A DNA stretch of 64,000 nt from Hepsetus odoe (taxonomy: Eukaryota; Chordata; Actinopteri; Characiformes; Hepsetidae), in NCBI GenBank assembly GCA_017165825.1, contig CM029386.1, forward strand, positions 8,955,682 through 9,019,681, given 5' to 3'. This document shows, in pieces, positions 47,270 to 59,439 of the stretch; position 1 is the first letter of the stretch, and the number at the start of each line of letters is the position of its first letter. The notes under the pieces were generated by a model. The model was not told the DNA's origin, searched no databases, and saw only the letters and a list, made by a program, of their open reading frames with translations. The translations under genes were made by a program, and so were the position numbers.

Positions 47270-47420
47270 GTTACGATAGGTCACGTGGTCTTCGATAAAC
47301 ACTAGCGCACGAGGAAGCCGATTGGAACGCACACGGTTTTTTTCCCAGCCAATCAGCGCAAGACTGGCAGAACGAGCAGCGCCCTCAGGAAAGACTTCCA
47401 TCTGGCGGGTTGGAGCTTGT
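47270..47420 (-). promoter_or_regulatory. gaa: gaa promoter: CLEAR-like E-box and two CCAAT boxes
   Basis: GTCACGTGGT at 47280-47289 matches the TFEB/TFE3 CLEAR consensus GTCACGTGAC at eight of ten positions, with the palindromic CACGTG core at 47282-47287. CCAAT boxes lie at 47321-47325 (minus) and 47349-47353 (plus). The segment is richer in CpG than its surroundings and lies directly upstream of the putative first exon. Mammalian GAA is a known TFEB target, so the site is plausible; function is inferred. Confidence 0.6.
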
Positions 47421-47671
47421 TTTAAACCAACAGGAGGCACAAACTGACCCTTTAATTCGTTATGCCTGCGTTCCAACTGTTAAAGGAAGCTTCTGTGCTG
47501 TCTACTTGGCCTGATTTCCCTTAATCTGTTGCCCCTTGCCTCGATGAAAGTATAAGGTGAGTTGACTAGCATGTGGATCAACAGTCCAAATTAGGGAAAT
47601 TGGATGGCAAGTTTTATTCTACTAAACTACCGGGACCCCTTGACTGACAACAGTTAATCTCTGCTAGGCAC

Positions 47672-47918
47672 TAGTGGTCTAGTGGTCTAGTGGTTGTGGT
47701 TTCCACTCCAGTAGGTTGCCCTGAAGAATTGCCCCAGGATTAGGAGGTCGTGGGTTTGAAGCCCAGCCCAGTAGGTTGCCCTGAATTACCCTTGAGCAAG
47801 ATACTGTCCCCATCATTGCTCCCTCTGTGCTTTTAATAGCTGCCCTCTGCTGCATGTGAGGGTGAAAAGCAGAGGTTACTTTTTATGTTTCACGATGACA
47901 ATGAATTACTTTCACTTT
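47672..47918 (+). mobile_element. SINE family A
   Basis: Contains gtggtctagtggt at the head (duplicated) and the gatgacaatgaattactttcac tail; about 100 bp beyond the gaa promoter. Confidence 0.75.
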
Positions 47919-47929
47919 GTGTATATATA

Positions 47930-48125
47930 TTAATTGAACACACCACAATGAAGTGCTTTTGCTGCATTTAACTGTATATCAGTGGGCCGCCATACGTCCT
48001 GTGCCTGGGGAGCAGCGATGGGGACAGTAGCTTGCTCATGGGTACTTCAGAGCAACCTACTAATTCAACTTGGTCAGGATGTAGGTTTTGACCACAAACC
48101 TGGGAAACCTGACTGTGAATACAAG
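47930..48125 (-). mobile_element. SINE family A, diverged
   Basis: Diverged inverted copy (ggggagcagcgatggggac, gagcaacctact) next to the preceding plus-strand copy; a tail-to-tail pair. Confidence 0.6.
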
Positions 48126-48129
48126 CAGC

Positions 48130-50550
48130 AGACCAACCAGTACATCTGATGGTGAATGTCGGCAGCTACTTCTAGAAATGCTACATACAGGTCAAACAAA
48201 GTTAGAATTGATTTTAGAGTTTAATTAAAGGAAAGTAACACACCTCTATGATACAGCTATATTTAGCTGTTCCATACTATGGAAATCAGTGCTATGATAA
48301 GGTATTTTTGTACCTATTCTTTTGATGCTACTGCTTGATCACTCTGGCTTGAACTGATGACCCAACAGTAATGGTTCCTTACTGGCCTTAGGGACAGTGT
48401 TAGTTATCTAATATCTGCTGAAGAAGGGGTTGATTAGCTAATGGTATAATAAAATAATAAGTTTAAACATTAATAACTAGCTAATATGGCGTCTAACTAG
48501 TAATGTAATAGCCCAAGCCTTCCAGGAGATGGAGTCACCGATCAGCACATGGATCAGTCCAAGTCAATGAGTGTTAGAGCAGTGCAGAGAAAAAAAGGGA
48601 GCCCTCTTTGCAGTGGTCCACAAAAAAAACATGTAAGCATATGAATCCGATTAGATCTGTCCAGGGTATTTTTTTTTTATCTATGAGCACTGGAACAATT
48701 CCAGCACCCCTGAGACACTGGATAGGATAAGCAGCTGAGATGACGGAGGGTTGGATGGATTAGGACACATAATTCACATTAAAGACCTTAGATTATTGTT
48801 GTTCATAAAACAACATTTCACCAAAAATATATTTCAAACTCAATATGCAGCAATGTTACTGCTGTCACATCACAGTAAGAAGGTTTTGGGTTTAATTCCA
48901 GCCAGGTGGTCCTGATTTCTTTCTGAGGTGTCCTTGTTCCTCCAGTTTCTCAAGAGAGGCAAAGATGAATTGGAGACACTTACTTGTCCCCTAAGCGTGA
49001 CAGTGTGTTTGTCAGCATTGCAGTGAGACTGCAGATAAATGTCAGGCTGAGGCTGATTTTGTTCCATATATTGAAAGCAAAAGTGATTTTTATTATCTTA
49101 ATGAAATCCCTTTTTTTTCTTCTTCAGAGCACAGCTAATGTGGCTTGACAAAGACTCAAAGGGCGTAGGATGAACATCATGAGGTCATCAAAACTCTAGA
49201 TCCTAAAATCTCTAAAATCTCTTTTCTAGATCCTGTTATCACCTTTTGTTTGACTTAACCTTCTATCTCACCTCATCACCACAAAGCCTTGCTAAATTAC
49301 ATTATGTTTTACTGCATGTGGTTCATGATGGTGATGATATGGTGGGCTAAGGTCATCTTCTTGTAAATATTGACTGGTCAGTAAATCAATGGTGTATAAG
49401 TTGAGCTACTACTTCTGAATGGCCAATAAGGCCCAAGTTGGAACCACTGGTTTAGGAAACTGTATGCCTTATTGGGAGCTATAAATGTGAACAAAACTTA
49501 ATCGCTACAGGCAGTCTTTCAGACACAAAACATAAGGAGAATTCTGTGAGAATTCAGCCTTGAGTGTTCTGTGAGGTAATGGTCATAGAAAGGCATTATA
49601 CAAAAATAAACTGATCTGCTACAAAAATGTCAGGAGCACCCAGTGACAGTAATGCTTTTGGAGGCTTGAGGAGTTCCCTTATTCCAACAGGAAAAGACAC
49701 TTTAAAGAAAAGTTTGAAATGTGCTAGGAGAATACAACTGTGCAAAGAGTGACATGCTGAAAGCCTGAAACTTGGAAGCCACTTTAGAGATCATCTATGC
49801 AGTTAGAACAACCTGAAGCTAAATGATATTTAGAGGCTCATTCATTTTGGAAGAGTCTGGGGTGCTTCTTTATTTTGCTTACAGAACGTCGTCCCATCAG
49901 CCTGGTGAGCTCTTCAGAAGGCTTGAGCACTTATTGGAGTGCAATTGACCTCATGCCAGCACATCTCAAACTGAGGGATGGAAAGAATCCCCCTCCCACT
50001 TTTCTGAAGCTCAGAGAGATGTGATGAAGAGCGAGTCAAAAGGTCAACGTGTCAGCACTGGATCAGCAAGTCTGCACAGTTTATCTTTGGGAGGAGGATT
50101 TCACTCAGAATGAATCTGAAAAGGGTCAAAGATGGTAAATGGCCCAAATATTGGAAAAATTTGCTATGATGTTGATGGCTATTTAGGGGGGGAAAAAACT
50201 GAACACTGTTTTATGTGATTGCATGTATTTATTATTAGTGTAAACGAAAAGAGGACCATTTACCGATAAGCTACTATCATTGATGACGGACTGATTCAAA
50301 ATGTACATGTTTTGTCACAAACTGCCAGCAGCAGGATTAAAGTGCAATAGTAGTGACACCGCATTATTGGTACTAATGCAACAGAAGTGAAATATAAGCA
50401 AAAAATAGTGTCTTTCTTAGAATTTTTTAAATTAAAAGTATAACATAACTGCTTAACTCTTTGTTTCTGAGTTATTAGTTTTAGAGCTATTAGTTTAATA
50501 ATAGCTAAATTAATTTAACCTTCTTATTCTTCAGAAGCCTGCACAATACT
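48130..50550. other. intergenic, no gene
   Basis: Contains diverged repeat C pieces. 49870-50100 is unusually complex, non-repetitive sequence without an ORF. Confidence 0.5.
48870..49070. repeat. dispersed repeat C-like, diverged
   Basis: Retains segments such as ttcctccagtttctcaagag, ggagacacttacttgtcccc and cagtgtgtttgtcagc but is much diverged. A smaller scrap lies at 48660-48760. Confidence 0.4.
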
Positions 50551-50554
50551 TGCT

Positions 50555-50825
50555 ATACTCATTTTCTTTGCCACTTGTCCTGAGAAAGGTCACGGGCGGT
50601 GGTGGAGCCTATCCCAGCTCTCACAGAGCAGAAGGTGGGGACACACCCTGGAAAAATCACCAGTCAATTGCAGGGCAGACACACAGACAAACAAATTCAC
50701 ATCAAGGGGACAATTTAGCATCTCCAATCCACCTGATGTGGACATCTTTGGATGGTGGGAAACCAGAGCACCAGGAGGAAACCCATGCAGATACGGGGAG
50801 AACATGCAAATACCACACAGATAGG
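50555..50825 (+). repeat. dispersed repeat C, longest copy
   Basis: Runs from cattttctttgccacttgtc through ctatcccagctctcacagag to gggagaacatgcaaatacca. A short copy of its middle lies at 55130-55215 (minus). Confidence 0.7.
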
Positions 50826-51004
50826 ACCATCATCCCACCATTGTTATGTGCCTTAGGGAACAAAGTGTTGTATCACAATATCACTCTTTATCACAGAAAA
50901 AAGTATTCTAGTATTATTGTGGATGGTATGGATATAGCCCAGCCCTAAAGGACAGACATCCTCTTCGCCTCAGATTAGGCTCACCTATTCATTATAACCT
51001 TTTT

Positions 51005-51600
51005 TGGACTGAGGTGAGATTTTCGTTGGGTGTGACGAGGATGGACAGCATTAGAAATTGGTATATGAAGTGAAAGTGACAACCCTTGTCATTGCAAGGT
51101 CACAGCACAGCAGACAGTGAACCACCACGAAATTGGGCCTCTGCATTTAACCCATGCACCATGCACACTCAACACCATGCAGCTATTGAAAGCTGCCTGG
51201 GGAGCAGTGAAGGGGACGGCACCTTGCTCAAGGGTACCTCAGACAACCTATTGGGAAGGGGTTTGAACCCCTGATCCTCCAATCATGTGGCCAACACCCT
51301 AACCACTAGGCCACCGCTGCCTATATTCAAGGGACATTTTGGAGACAAGGTTAGAGAGGCAAGGTTACGTTGGTTTGGACATGTCCAGAGGAGAGACGAA
51401 GATTATGTTGGGAGGTGGATGTTGAACATGGAGCTGCCACGAAAGAGGAAAAGAGGAAGACCAAAGGAGGAGGTTTATTGATGTGGTGAGACAGGACATG
51501 AAGGTGGTCAGTTTGAAAGAGGAAGATACAGAGGACAGGAAGAAATAGAGACGGTTGATCCACTGTGGTGACCCCTAAACCGGAGCAGCCGAAAGAAAAA
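51005..51600 (+). mobile_element. RTE-type LINE 3' end, split by a SINE
   Basis: RMDSIRN-like codons at 51040 and RLRWFGHVQRRDEDYVGR at 51355 are parts of one element separated by a SINE (51068-51321). It ends with the gacccctaaaccggagcagcc 3' end at about 51590. Confidence 0.85.
51068..51321 (-). mobile_element. SINE family A nested in RTE LINE
   Basis: Full-length copy interrupting the RTE element at 51005-51600; short tata-type matches flank it. Confidence 0.85.
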
Positions 51601-51714
51601 GCAGATGATTATATTTTATATAATCATCTTCTTTTATATTGCTGTATTTAAAGACTTGATGTGCTTATTATTGAAATGTTAAATATTTTGGCTGCTAGTT
51701 ATTCCTACAAAAGT

Positions 51715-51780
51715 ATTTATTTACTTCTGCTGTGGCGACCCCTAAATGGGAGCAGCCAAAAGACGAAGAAGAGAAGAGGT
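51715..51780 (+). mobile_element. RTE-type LINE terminal scrap
   Basis: Only the last ~60 bp of the element (ctgtggcgacccctaaatgg, then gcagcc) remains, 120 bp after the larger copy. Confidence 0.65.
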
Positions 51781-51784
51781 GCAA

Positions 51785-53620
51785 TCCAGACCTGCAAGAT
51801 AGAATACAGACAGATATAGAAAGGATTTGAATGAACGGTAGGTTTATGCACCATTTAAGTGAAAAAACCAAGTAGCCTCTAAAGTTAATAAAAATTAGAA
51901 CACGAATTCTCATTCAGTCAATAACTAACCAAGGATCTAATGGTCTGGGGTTGGGAATCTCACAATTCCTCTAGCAATCCAGAGTAGTGCCAGACAATAG
52001 TTTGTCAGTCTGGTGAGGATGATTGTCAGCCCATTATGTAAAGACCTCAGGAAATCAGCCTAAAGTGAACGAGTTGTTGTTTTGCACAGAAAAGAATAGC
52101 ACACAGAACCCATCTGAGAGCATTTGAGCCAGCTGCTAACAGGCCCCAAGGTTTAGTGGAGCCATCATACCACTTCTAGTTGGCGGAATGCTTTTATAAT
52201 GCTTGTCAAGTGACAAACATCTCTAAAATTGGGTGCTCCGAGCATCTCTCTCAGCTGTCAGTCTATTCTGTTACAGGCTTTAACCATCTGGGTTTGAGAG
52301 CATTCAGCTCTACTGAGGCTACAAGGTAAACTTAGACTGCTGGGGCTCTTGGGGGGCATGGGGGTGCTAAATAAATAAAATAACTGATTAAATGTTCTCA
52401 GACCCATCATGTTTTGCATCATTAGACACTATAAATATATCTAGGGTATTGACATAGCTGCGAAAACTAAAGTCGCCAGGCAACAGCTCTAATGTGAAAG
52501 TAGAATAGTGTTTCACTGTATTTGGTAAACTACATAACGTCAGTGTCTTCGTGCACTAAATTCACTCAAGGAATAGTAACATTATTAGTAAAAATTTGTA
52601 TTCTTTGTCAAATCTGCAATAGTAATTACATCCTTCACCCATCCAGTGTTGGTGGTATTGTGTGATTGGTGTAGTCCTAACCTGCATTCAAAACTAGAAA
52701 CTATAAATTCCTAGAAATGCAGGGGGAAAAAAATAAGAAAACAAAAAGAAAATTACCAGATGATAATTTAAAGTGGAAAAAAAAATTGTGACTGCTATTA
52801 CTGATTAATCACAGTAAACAGAAACTGACCAACATTTACGTCTTGCCTTTTAAATTGTTGTAGACCATTTGGTTACTTCACAGTGCTGTTTCTTCATTAA
52901 TGTGCTTTTACATCCAGTCAGGTTTTTATGCAAAGCACAAAGTAAAATAAATGTTTCAAATATATAGCCTATTGGGGCCAGTAATTCACTGCCAGATAAG
53001 GCTTAATCTGTGGGCAGAAGAACAGACTCAGCCACAAGCAGACCATAAAAATGGCAATATTTATTTACTGAATTTGCAAAACCATGACTTGCTCTTTTAA
53101 CCTATAAAGGCATAAATTGCCCATAATAGATGGTAAATGTCAGAAAAAATGTGAATGCTTATCAGCACATGTTCTTTAACGGATACATTTGTCTGATAAA
53201 AACTTTGTACTTGCTCACTTAAAAATAAAGATACCTAAAAGTTTCTACTTGATTCGATTATATGTGAAATATGTAGCTGAAGTAAATATTCCAGTCGCTG
53301 AGATCAATGCTGAGTGAAATATCTTAATATTTAATATTTCTGTGGCTGAATGAAATATCTTCATAAGTGCAGTAAATATGCCTGTGGCTGAGTGAACTAT
53401 GCTAGTAATTATGGTAAATATACCATGGACTAAATTAAACAAACTAGTAAATGAAACAGATACACTGTGCACAATTATTAGGCATGTGAGTATTTTGACC
53501 ATATCATTTTTATGTATATATTCCAGCTCCACGTTGTATAAACTCAAATGCTGATTGACTTAAGCAGAAATAGTTGCACAAAAAGTTGATCATCAACAGA
53601 TCAAGAAACTGGCAAATAAC
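51785..53620. other. intergenic, no gene
   Basis: AT-rich. 52010-52340 is more GC-balanced and non-repetitive; no exon structure seen. Confidence 0.5.
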
Positions 53621-53625
53621 ATGAA

Positions 53626-53872
53626 TGAAAGTGAAAGTGTGAAAACACGGCATAGCACACAGTGAGACACAACGAAATTAAACCTCTGCATTTTACCCAT
53701 ACACTCACACACGTGCAGCAGGGGGCAGCTATTGAAAGCTGCCCGGGGAGCAGTGATGGTGATGGGAACTGGGAACTTGCTCAAGGGTAACTCAGGGTAA
53801 CCTACTGGTCTGGGATTTGAACCCACAACCTTCTGATTCTGGGGCCAATGCCCTAACCACTAGGTCATCACT
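53626..53872 (-). mobile_element. SINE family A
   Basis: Near full-length, with cagcagggggcagctattg and aggtcatcact head. Isolated in the right-hand repeat-rich region. Confidence 0.85.
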
Positions 53873-53879
53873 AAATGGA

Positions 53880-54927
53880 AGGACTATGACTGTTATTGAA
53901 AAGAAGTACTCTCTGAAACTAAAAATAATGCTGGCCCAAACAAAGGTCTTGAAATAAAGGAACAAATAGGACATTACTGCAGTGCACTGGGAACAATCCA
54001 GCACCAAAGTTACAAGGTCTCTGGAGTGCAGACTTGTTCCATGTCTCTTATCAGGAAAAGGTACACAGTAAAAATGTCAAACATACTTTTAAACCTCAGT
54101 CATTCATAGTTCTAATTTAAAGTTTACCATGCAACCATGTGCATTTGGCCAAAAATAAAAAGTTCTTGGTCATCTTTTCTTGGTATCAATTAATTCTTAG
54201 AGTAAAGTTATCACTTGGACTGTAAATGACATTGTTGAATCACATAAAATGCTTATAACCTGAACCATACAGTTTTACTATGAAATCTGATGCTTTTTCC
54301 CCTGTTTTGAATGAGAAGATCAATGATAGTGGAAAATGGATGTGGTTCAAGTGGGTTGGGCTTCCTATTGACAAAGGAGGCCTTCAACTAAAAGATCTTG
54401 CCATCATTCATACCATTAATAATCATTCCTCCCTCTCGTTTGATTCTTTTTTAAGCAGGGCACATACAAGAATTATCTATTAAAGCTCTCACAACGTTGG
54501 TGTGGGTTTGAAGCATAGAAACAAAGAATATTCCTCTGCCTATGTGGTGAAACGATCCTGTCATGCAGCATATTGTGACATCGACACTCAAGCCCTATTG
54601 GCTAGAATTGTAAGCTTCCATCAAGAATGACAGATGAAGAGTTACTGCTGCGGCCTGCGTCGTATGTTAATGTGCATGCCTACTGAGATAGCTGTATGTG
54701 GGAGCTTCACACAGTTTTTGGTGCATTGCCTTTGCATTAAAATACACTCTAATCAGCTTAGGCTTCCCAGAGAAACCCCTTGGAGCATCAGATCCCGCAT
54801 ACAGTATTTACACAAAACCTACCTCCTACTGTTCACAGATTAAACAGAACTGAATACTTAAACTTACTAATGTTTTAATTCTTGTAAAAAGGGTAATGAG
54901 GTATATGCAACAGTGATAATAATAATA

Positions 54928-54963
<36 letters not shown>

Positions 54964-55800
54964 AAGGTTTTTTGTATGTTTTTCAGCTTTACAGATGTTT
55001 TACAGCTTTGTGTTCACTGTAACCATGACAATGCTGAATAGTTCAGAGCTTTTCTGAACAGATTAGCTTTTTTCAAATTTTTAAACTGTCAAAAAAATAA
55101 ATAAAAATACGGAAGTGTAACTGTTTTTGCTCTTTGATGGACTGGTGACCTGTCTAAGGTGTTTCCTCACCTTTCACCCTGTGAGAGCTTGGATTGACTC
55201 CAGAGAGTAACTACTTTTCTACACTGGAATAAATAAATGAAGTAAACTCAATCTTAGCAACTGAATTTCTCATTTCTAGGCAATATTTTTTCTTGGATGT
55301 AGATATTGTGCTTAATGAAAATCTGTCACTTTTGTCTCTTGTTTTTGTGAGTTGAGAAATGTTTTCAAGATTAAGAGTAAAACAAACATTAAGTGCAGAG
55401 GGGAAATGCTTTACACAGTCATACTTTGACAAAAGAGCAGTGATGGTACAAATGAGTATGAGGTCTGGTTCAGTTATAAGCATATGAATAAAAAATAGTC
55501 CACATCTCAGAAAAAATAACATTACTGCTGGGAAATCAGATCTTTTCAATGGCTAAGAGTGTTTTTTTGCAGCATAGAAAGCTATTTTTTTGCTTTTCAC
55601 TTATTGTACTAAGTGTTATTGAGTAAATTTTGCTTAGTATAAAGGTTTCCATCTCATTTTCAATTCAGTGACAGTATTAGTAAGTTTCCAGGAATTAGTT
55701 TACATGTTGTAGATTATGCCTAAGGTATTATAGAGGTATTATAGAGGTTATAATTTGGCAAAAGCTGAACTTTTTCATTCAGACAGGCAGTTTTTCCAAA
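53880..55800. other. intergenic, no gene
   Basis: Short open frames (for example at 54280-54483) lack splice signals or family resemblance. Contains the (ATT)n repeat and a repeat C scrap. Confidence 0.5.
54920..54961 (+). repeat. (ATT)n microsatellite
   Basis: aataataataatt then about eleven att units. Confidence 0.92.
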
Positions 55801-55808
55801 CATAGAGC

Positions 55809-55810
<2 letters not shown>

Positions 55811-55860
<50 letters not shown>

Positions 55861-56026
55861 TGAGAATGAAAGGGAGAGAGAGAGAGAGAGAGAATGCTAG
55901 CTTTTTAATAGTTCTCTGACGATGTGGGTCTTTTGTTTTCTGGAGAACAGACAAGCAGAAATCACATATTTATTTATTAAAATCATTTTCACTCTCCTGG
56001 TGAAATTATTTTTTAAGTATTAAATA

Positions 56027-56057
<31 letters not shown>
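55811..56057 (+). repeat. (TG)n, (AG)n and (CA)n microsatellites
   Basis: (TG)n at 55811-55858, an (AG)n run near 55875-55892 and (CA)n near 56031-56057. Confidence 0.93.
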
Positions 56058-56249
56058 GTACATGAACTGAACTGCGAACAAAAAGGGGACAATTAATTAA
56101 CTGCAGTAGAACAGTCATCCATGCTTCTTTAAAAAAACTTGTCCTGAAATGTTTTAGCTCTTTCTGGAATATGTGTGTTTGCATGTATTAACGCATCTTT
56201 TGCATTTTGTTCTTCAATGTGCTAATTCAGTATGTAGGGTGAACCTAAA

Positions 56250-56670
56250 ATTTGCAAGAACAGAAGAGATAATTGATGACGCAAATTGTTTTGGAAATGT
56301 GAATGACACCTCTAGCAGAAATTATAAAGACAGAGTGAAAAGATGGAGAAAGATGATGACGACAGCTGATCACTGATGGTAAAGATGCAGAAGTATTGGG
56401 CAACAAAAGATTCAGCGCTCAAGAAACACAACAAAGACTGGCACTCAACCGCAGGAGGATGAAGGAGATCTTTAGATGTGATGATGTGTCTCTACAAAGA
56501 TCAGTCCTGTCAAGGCTGTGGGTTTTTTTGTGGTTCTTCATGAATGTGAGAGTTGGACATCAATAGGTGGAAATGACAGTGCACATATTGATGCCTTCAA
56601 ATTTTGGTGCTAGCAAAGGCTTTTTAGGAGAATCTTGGATGACAAACCAAATACAAGAATAAATTCTTAA
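56250..56670 (+). mobile_element. highly degenerate LINE remnant
   Basis: Translated pieces resemble the ECESWT...RIDAFxxWCxRRxLRI...RxN C-terminal motif of other RTE/BovB-like LINEs, with many stops. Family assignment uncertain. Confidence 0.4.
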
Positions 56671-57790
56671 CCAAATTGAGCCTCATTTCTCACACAAAGC
56701 ACAATAGAACAGTCTGAAGTGAAAAAAAGAAAATGCCCAAAAAACAAGATGGATGAAGAACTTATAAGATCTCAAGCAAAACACATAGTCTTGCAGTACT
56801 GATCTGTATATATAAACGTCAGAAGGCAAAGGCAGCAAAAGATAAGGGCAAATCTGGCATGGGACAAGCTGGACCAACAAGTTCAAAAAGTGTGCCCAGC
56901 AAATGAAACAGAACTGTCTGTGTTCTTGAAAAGGTACTGGGAGGTTTAGACACAAGTTATTTCCAAAAACTACTGGAAAGGATGTTGCACTTACAGCATA
57001 TATTGTTACATTAAACTTCAAAACCAGATTCCATTTGCTTGAAATATTTTAAATATCTTCTTGTAAATTACATTTGCAAAGGTCCAGATTTCTGGGCTGT
57101 AGTGTGTGTGTGTGAATTTATATATAGTGCAAAATGGAAAGTAAGACCATTTTCAGGTTTTAAAATCATTTTAACATGGATTCACAAAGCAAACGGTGTT
57201 AATTAAATTCAGAGTGATTTATTAAGATTTTATTAATACAATGAATAATTCAAATTAATTTATTAAAAATGCAAGAGTGAACTGTTTCATTTACATAAGT
57301 ATTCAAGAGCACGTTAGCCTCCATTATTCTTAAATGGAAGAGATTTTTGGATTAATCATCAAACTGACTACACCTGACTGTCCACAAATGGAACTTGTTC
57401 AGACAGCTAAACAAGAACCCGATGATCACAGCAAATAAGATTCAGAGTTCCTTTGTGGACAGGAGAGAACCATACAGAAGAACAACATTACAGTAGCACA
57501 CCATGAAACAACCTTTAATGGCTGACTGTTCAAATGACAACAGGACAACCTGTTGAGAGTTAGCCAAAAAAGCAATGCAATGACTTTCAGATTCTGAGAA
57601 GCAAAAATCTTCCCAATTCCCTTTACGTGTTTCGAATTAAAATAGGCCCTGAGCATCAAGCTGGGAATGTTTTTTTCTGTAACAGAGCCTTGAAAATAGT
57701 GAGGATATAAGTAAATATGCAAAAAACCTTATAGATTCATACTACGTGAAAACATGAGAGCAGCCGAAAGAGGTAGAATATATGTACATA

Positions 57791-58301
57791 CAGTACTGTG
57801 CAAAAGTTTTAGGCAAGTGTGAAAAAATGCTGTAAACAAAGAATGCTTTCAAAAATGGAAGCGTTAATCATTTATTTTCATCAATCAACAAAATGCAGTG
57901 AATGAACAAAAGAGAAATCTAAATCAAATCAATTCTTCAAGGTACACTTGCACACAGTTTTTGAAGGAACTTGGCTGGTAGGTTTTTCCAAACAGGACTG
58001 TGTTTCAACCAGTGTGTGACATTGATGATCATTAACACCTGTTTGGTAAAACTGGTTGACCATACACCTGACTATAATCCTACAAAATCCCTGACTTTGT
58101 GCAAGTGTGCCTATAAGAATTGATGCTAAAGATGGCAAAAGATAGTAACACCAAATATTGATTTGATTTAGATTTTTCTTTTGTTCGCTCACTTTGCATT
58201 TTGTAAACTGATAAAAATAAACAATCATTATTTATATTTCTGAAAGCATTCTTTGTTTACAGCATTTTTTCACACCTGCCTAAAACCTTTGCACAGTACT
58301 G
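57791..58301. mobile_element. 511-bp Tc1/mariner-like MITE with 65-bp TIRs
   Basis: Terminal inverted repeats begin CAGTACTGTGCAAA on both ends and match for about 65 bp with around three mismatches. TA dinucleotides at 57789-57790 and 58302-58303 flank it. No transposase ORF. Confidence 0.9.
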
Positions 58302-58309
58302 TATATATA

Positions 58310-59439
58310 TGTATATATATGTATTTGACAAATATATAAACACCAGCATATATACAAATAAATGTATAATTATCACACATACGGAAATATTTCAAACCCT
58401 GCAAAATTTTCGATATATATGTCTTCCTGTTTGTTTTAAGTACATTGCATCTCACACCCAGTGTCAACTTCCAATGCCAACTTGATGTGTTCTGTCAGTA
58501 GAACAGCACTCTGAGTGTATATAGAATCTAAAAGACTTTGAAGTGTATGTAAGGAAAGACGGGTGCTGCATTCTTTCTCGAGGGATGTCATTAGCGGCTT
58601 TTGCCTGTAAAACAGTGACCATACGAAGAGAAGAGAGTCAGGCAGGTGAAAGTCTCTTGGAGTGCACACCTGAGATATTATAAAATATACCTTTCAATTT
58701 TATTGAAAGTTGCTGTCACTCAAGCCTGCTGCTGGAAGGCCGCAACAATGAGGTTTTGTTTTCCAGCTGTTGTATGACATGAAGGGCTTGATAATGAGCA
58801 GCTCCTGTGTTAAATGAGGTAATTTAGAGAAGGGAAAACTCCAAACTCGGCAGTGTTGTGGCCCTCGGGTATCAGATGTCATTGATGCAGGCCCTTTGAT
58901 TCGCAGCAAATTGGCACAAAGGAGCAAACAAGTTGAAGTTCAGATGCAGCTACATTAACATATATTGGGAGACCTATTGCAAATGATTTTACTGTGATAT
59001 TTGATAACAATATTATTTAATAATATATAATAATATAATATATAATATAATATACAATGGGGATTTCACCATTATTCCAAAACACAGTTTGAAGTAATTA
59101 TTTTGCTGTGATTGACTTAGTCTTACTAAGTATGCTGAATAAATAAACAGGACTAGAGGAACTGCATTGTATGTCCAGAAGTACCCAAGGACACCTTTCT
59201 AATTTGTAAATTCATCTATTTTAAGGTGTGTCCAGGTGCCAAGAAAAGGGTTTTAAAATGTGCACACGCAGCTTGTGTAATCACCATAGAAAAGCAGTGT
59301 CGATAGAATGGGAGGCTCTCAAGCAGCTGCATGAGCTTAATGTCAACATGCCTAATTGGGTGTAAAGCTTTCTAGTGTTGGCATATGGATGCTATCTTTT
59401 GAGTGATGGAGCTGAGTAGCATTAAGTGTTAGCAGAAAT
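58310..59439. other. intergenic, possible conserved noncoding block
   Basis: 58440-58950 is complex, non-repetitive DNA between a MITE and the TAG array. Two overlapping minus-strand open stretches lack convincing splice sites. Confidence 0.4.

Noticed and set aside
58436..58669. 77-codon minus-strand frame as a coding exon
   Set aside because: No recognisable family, no convincing acceptor/donor pair and no neighbouring exons.
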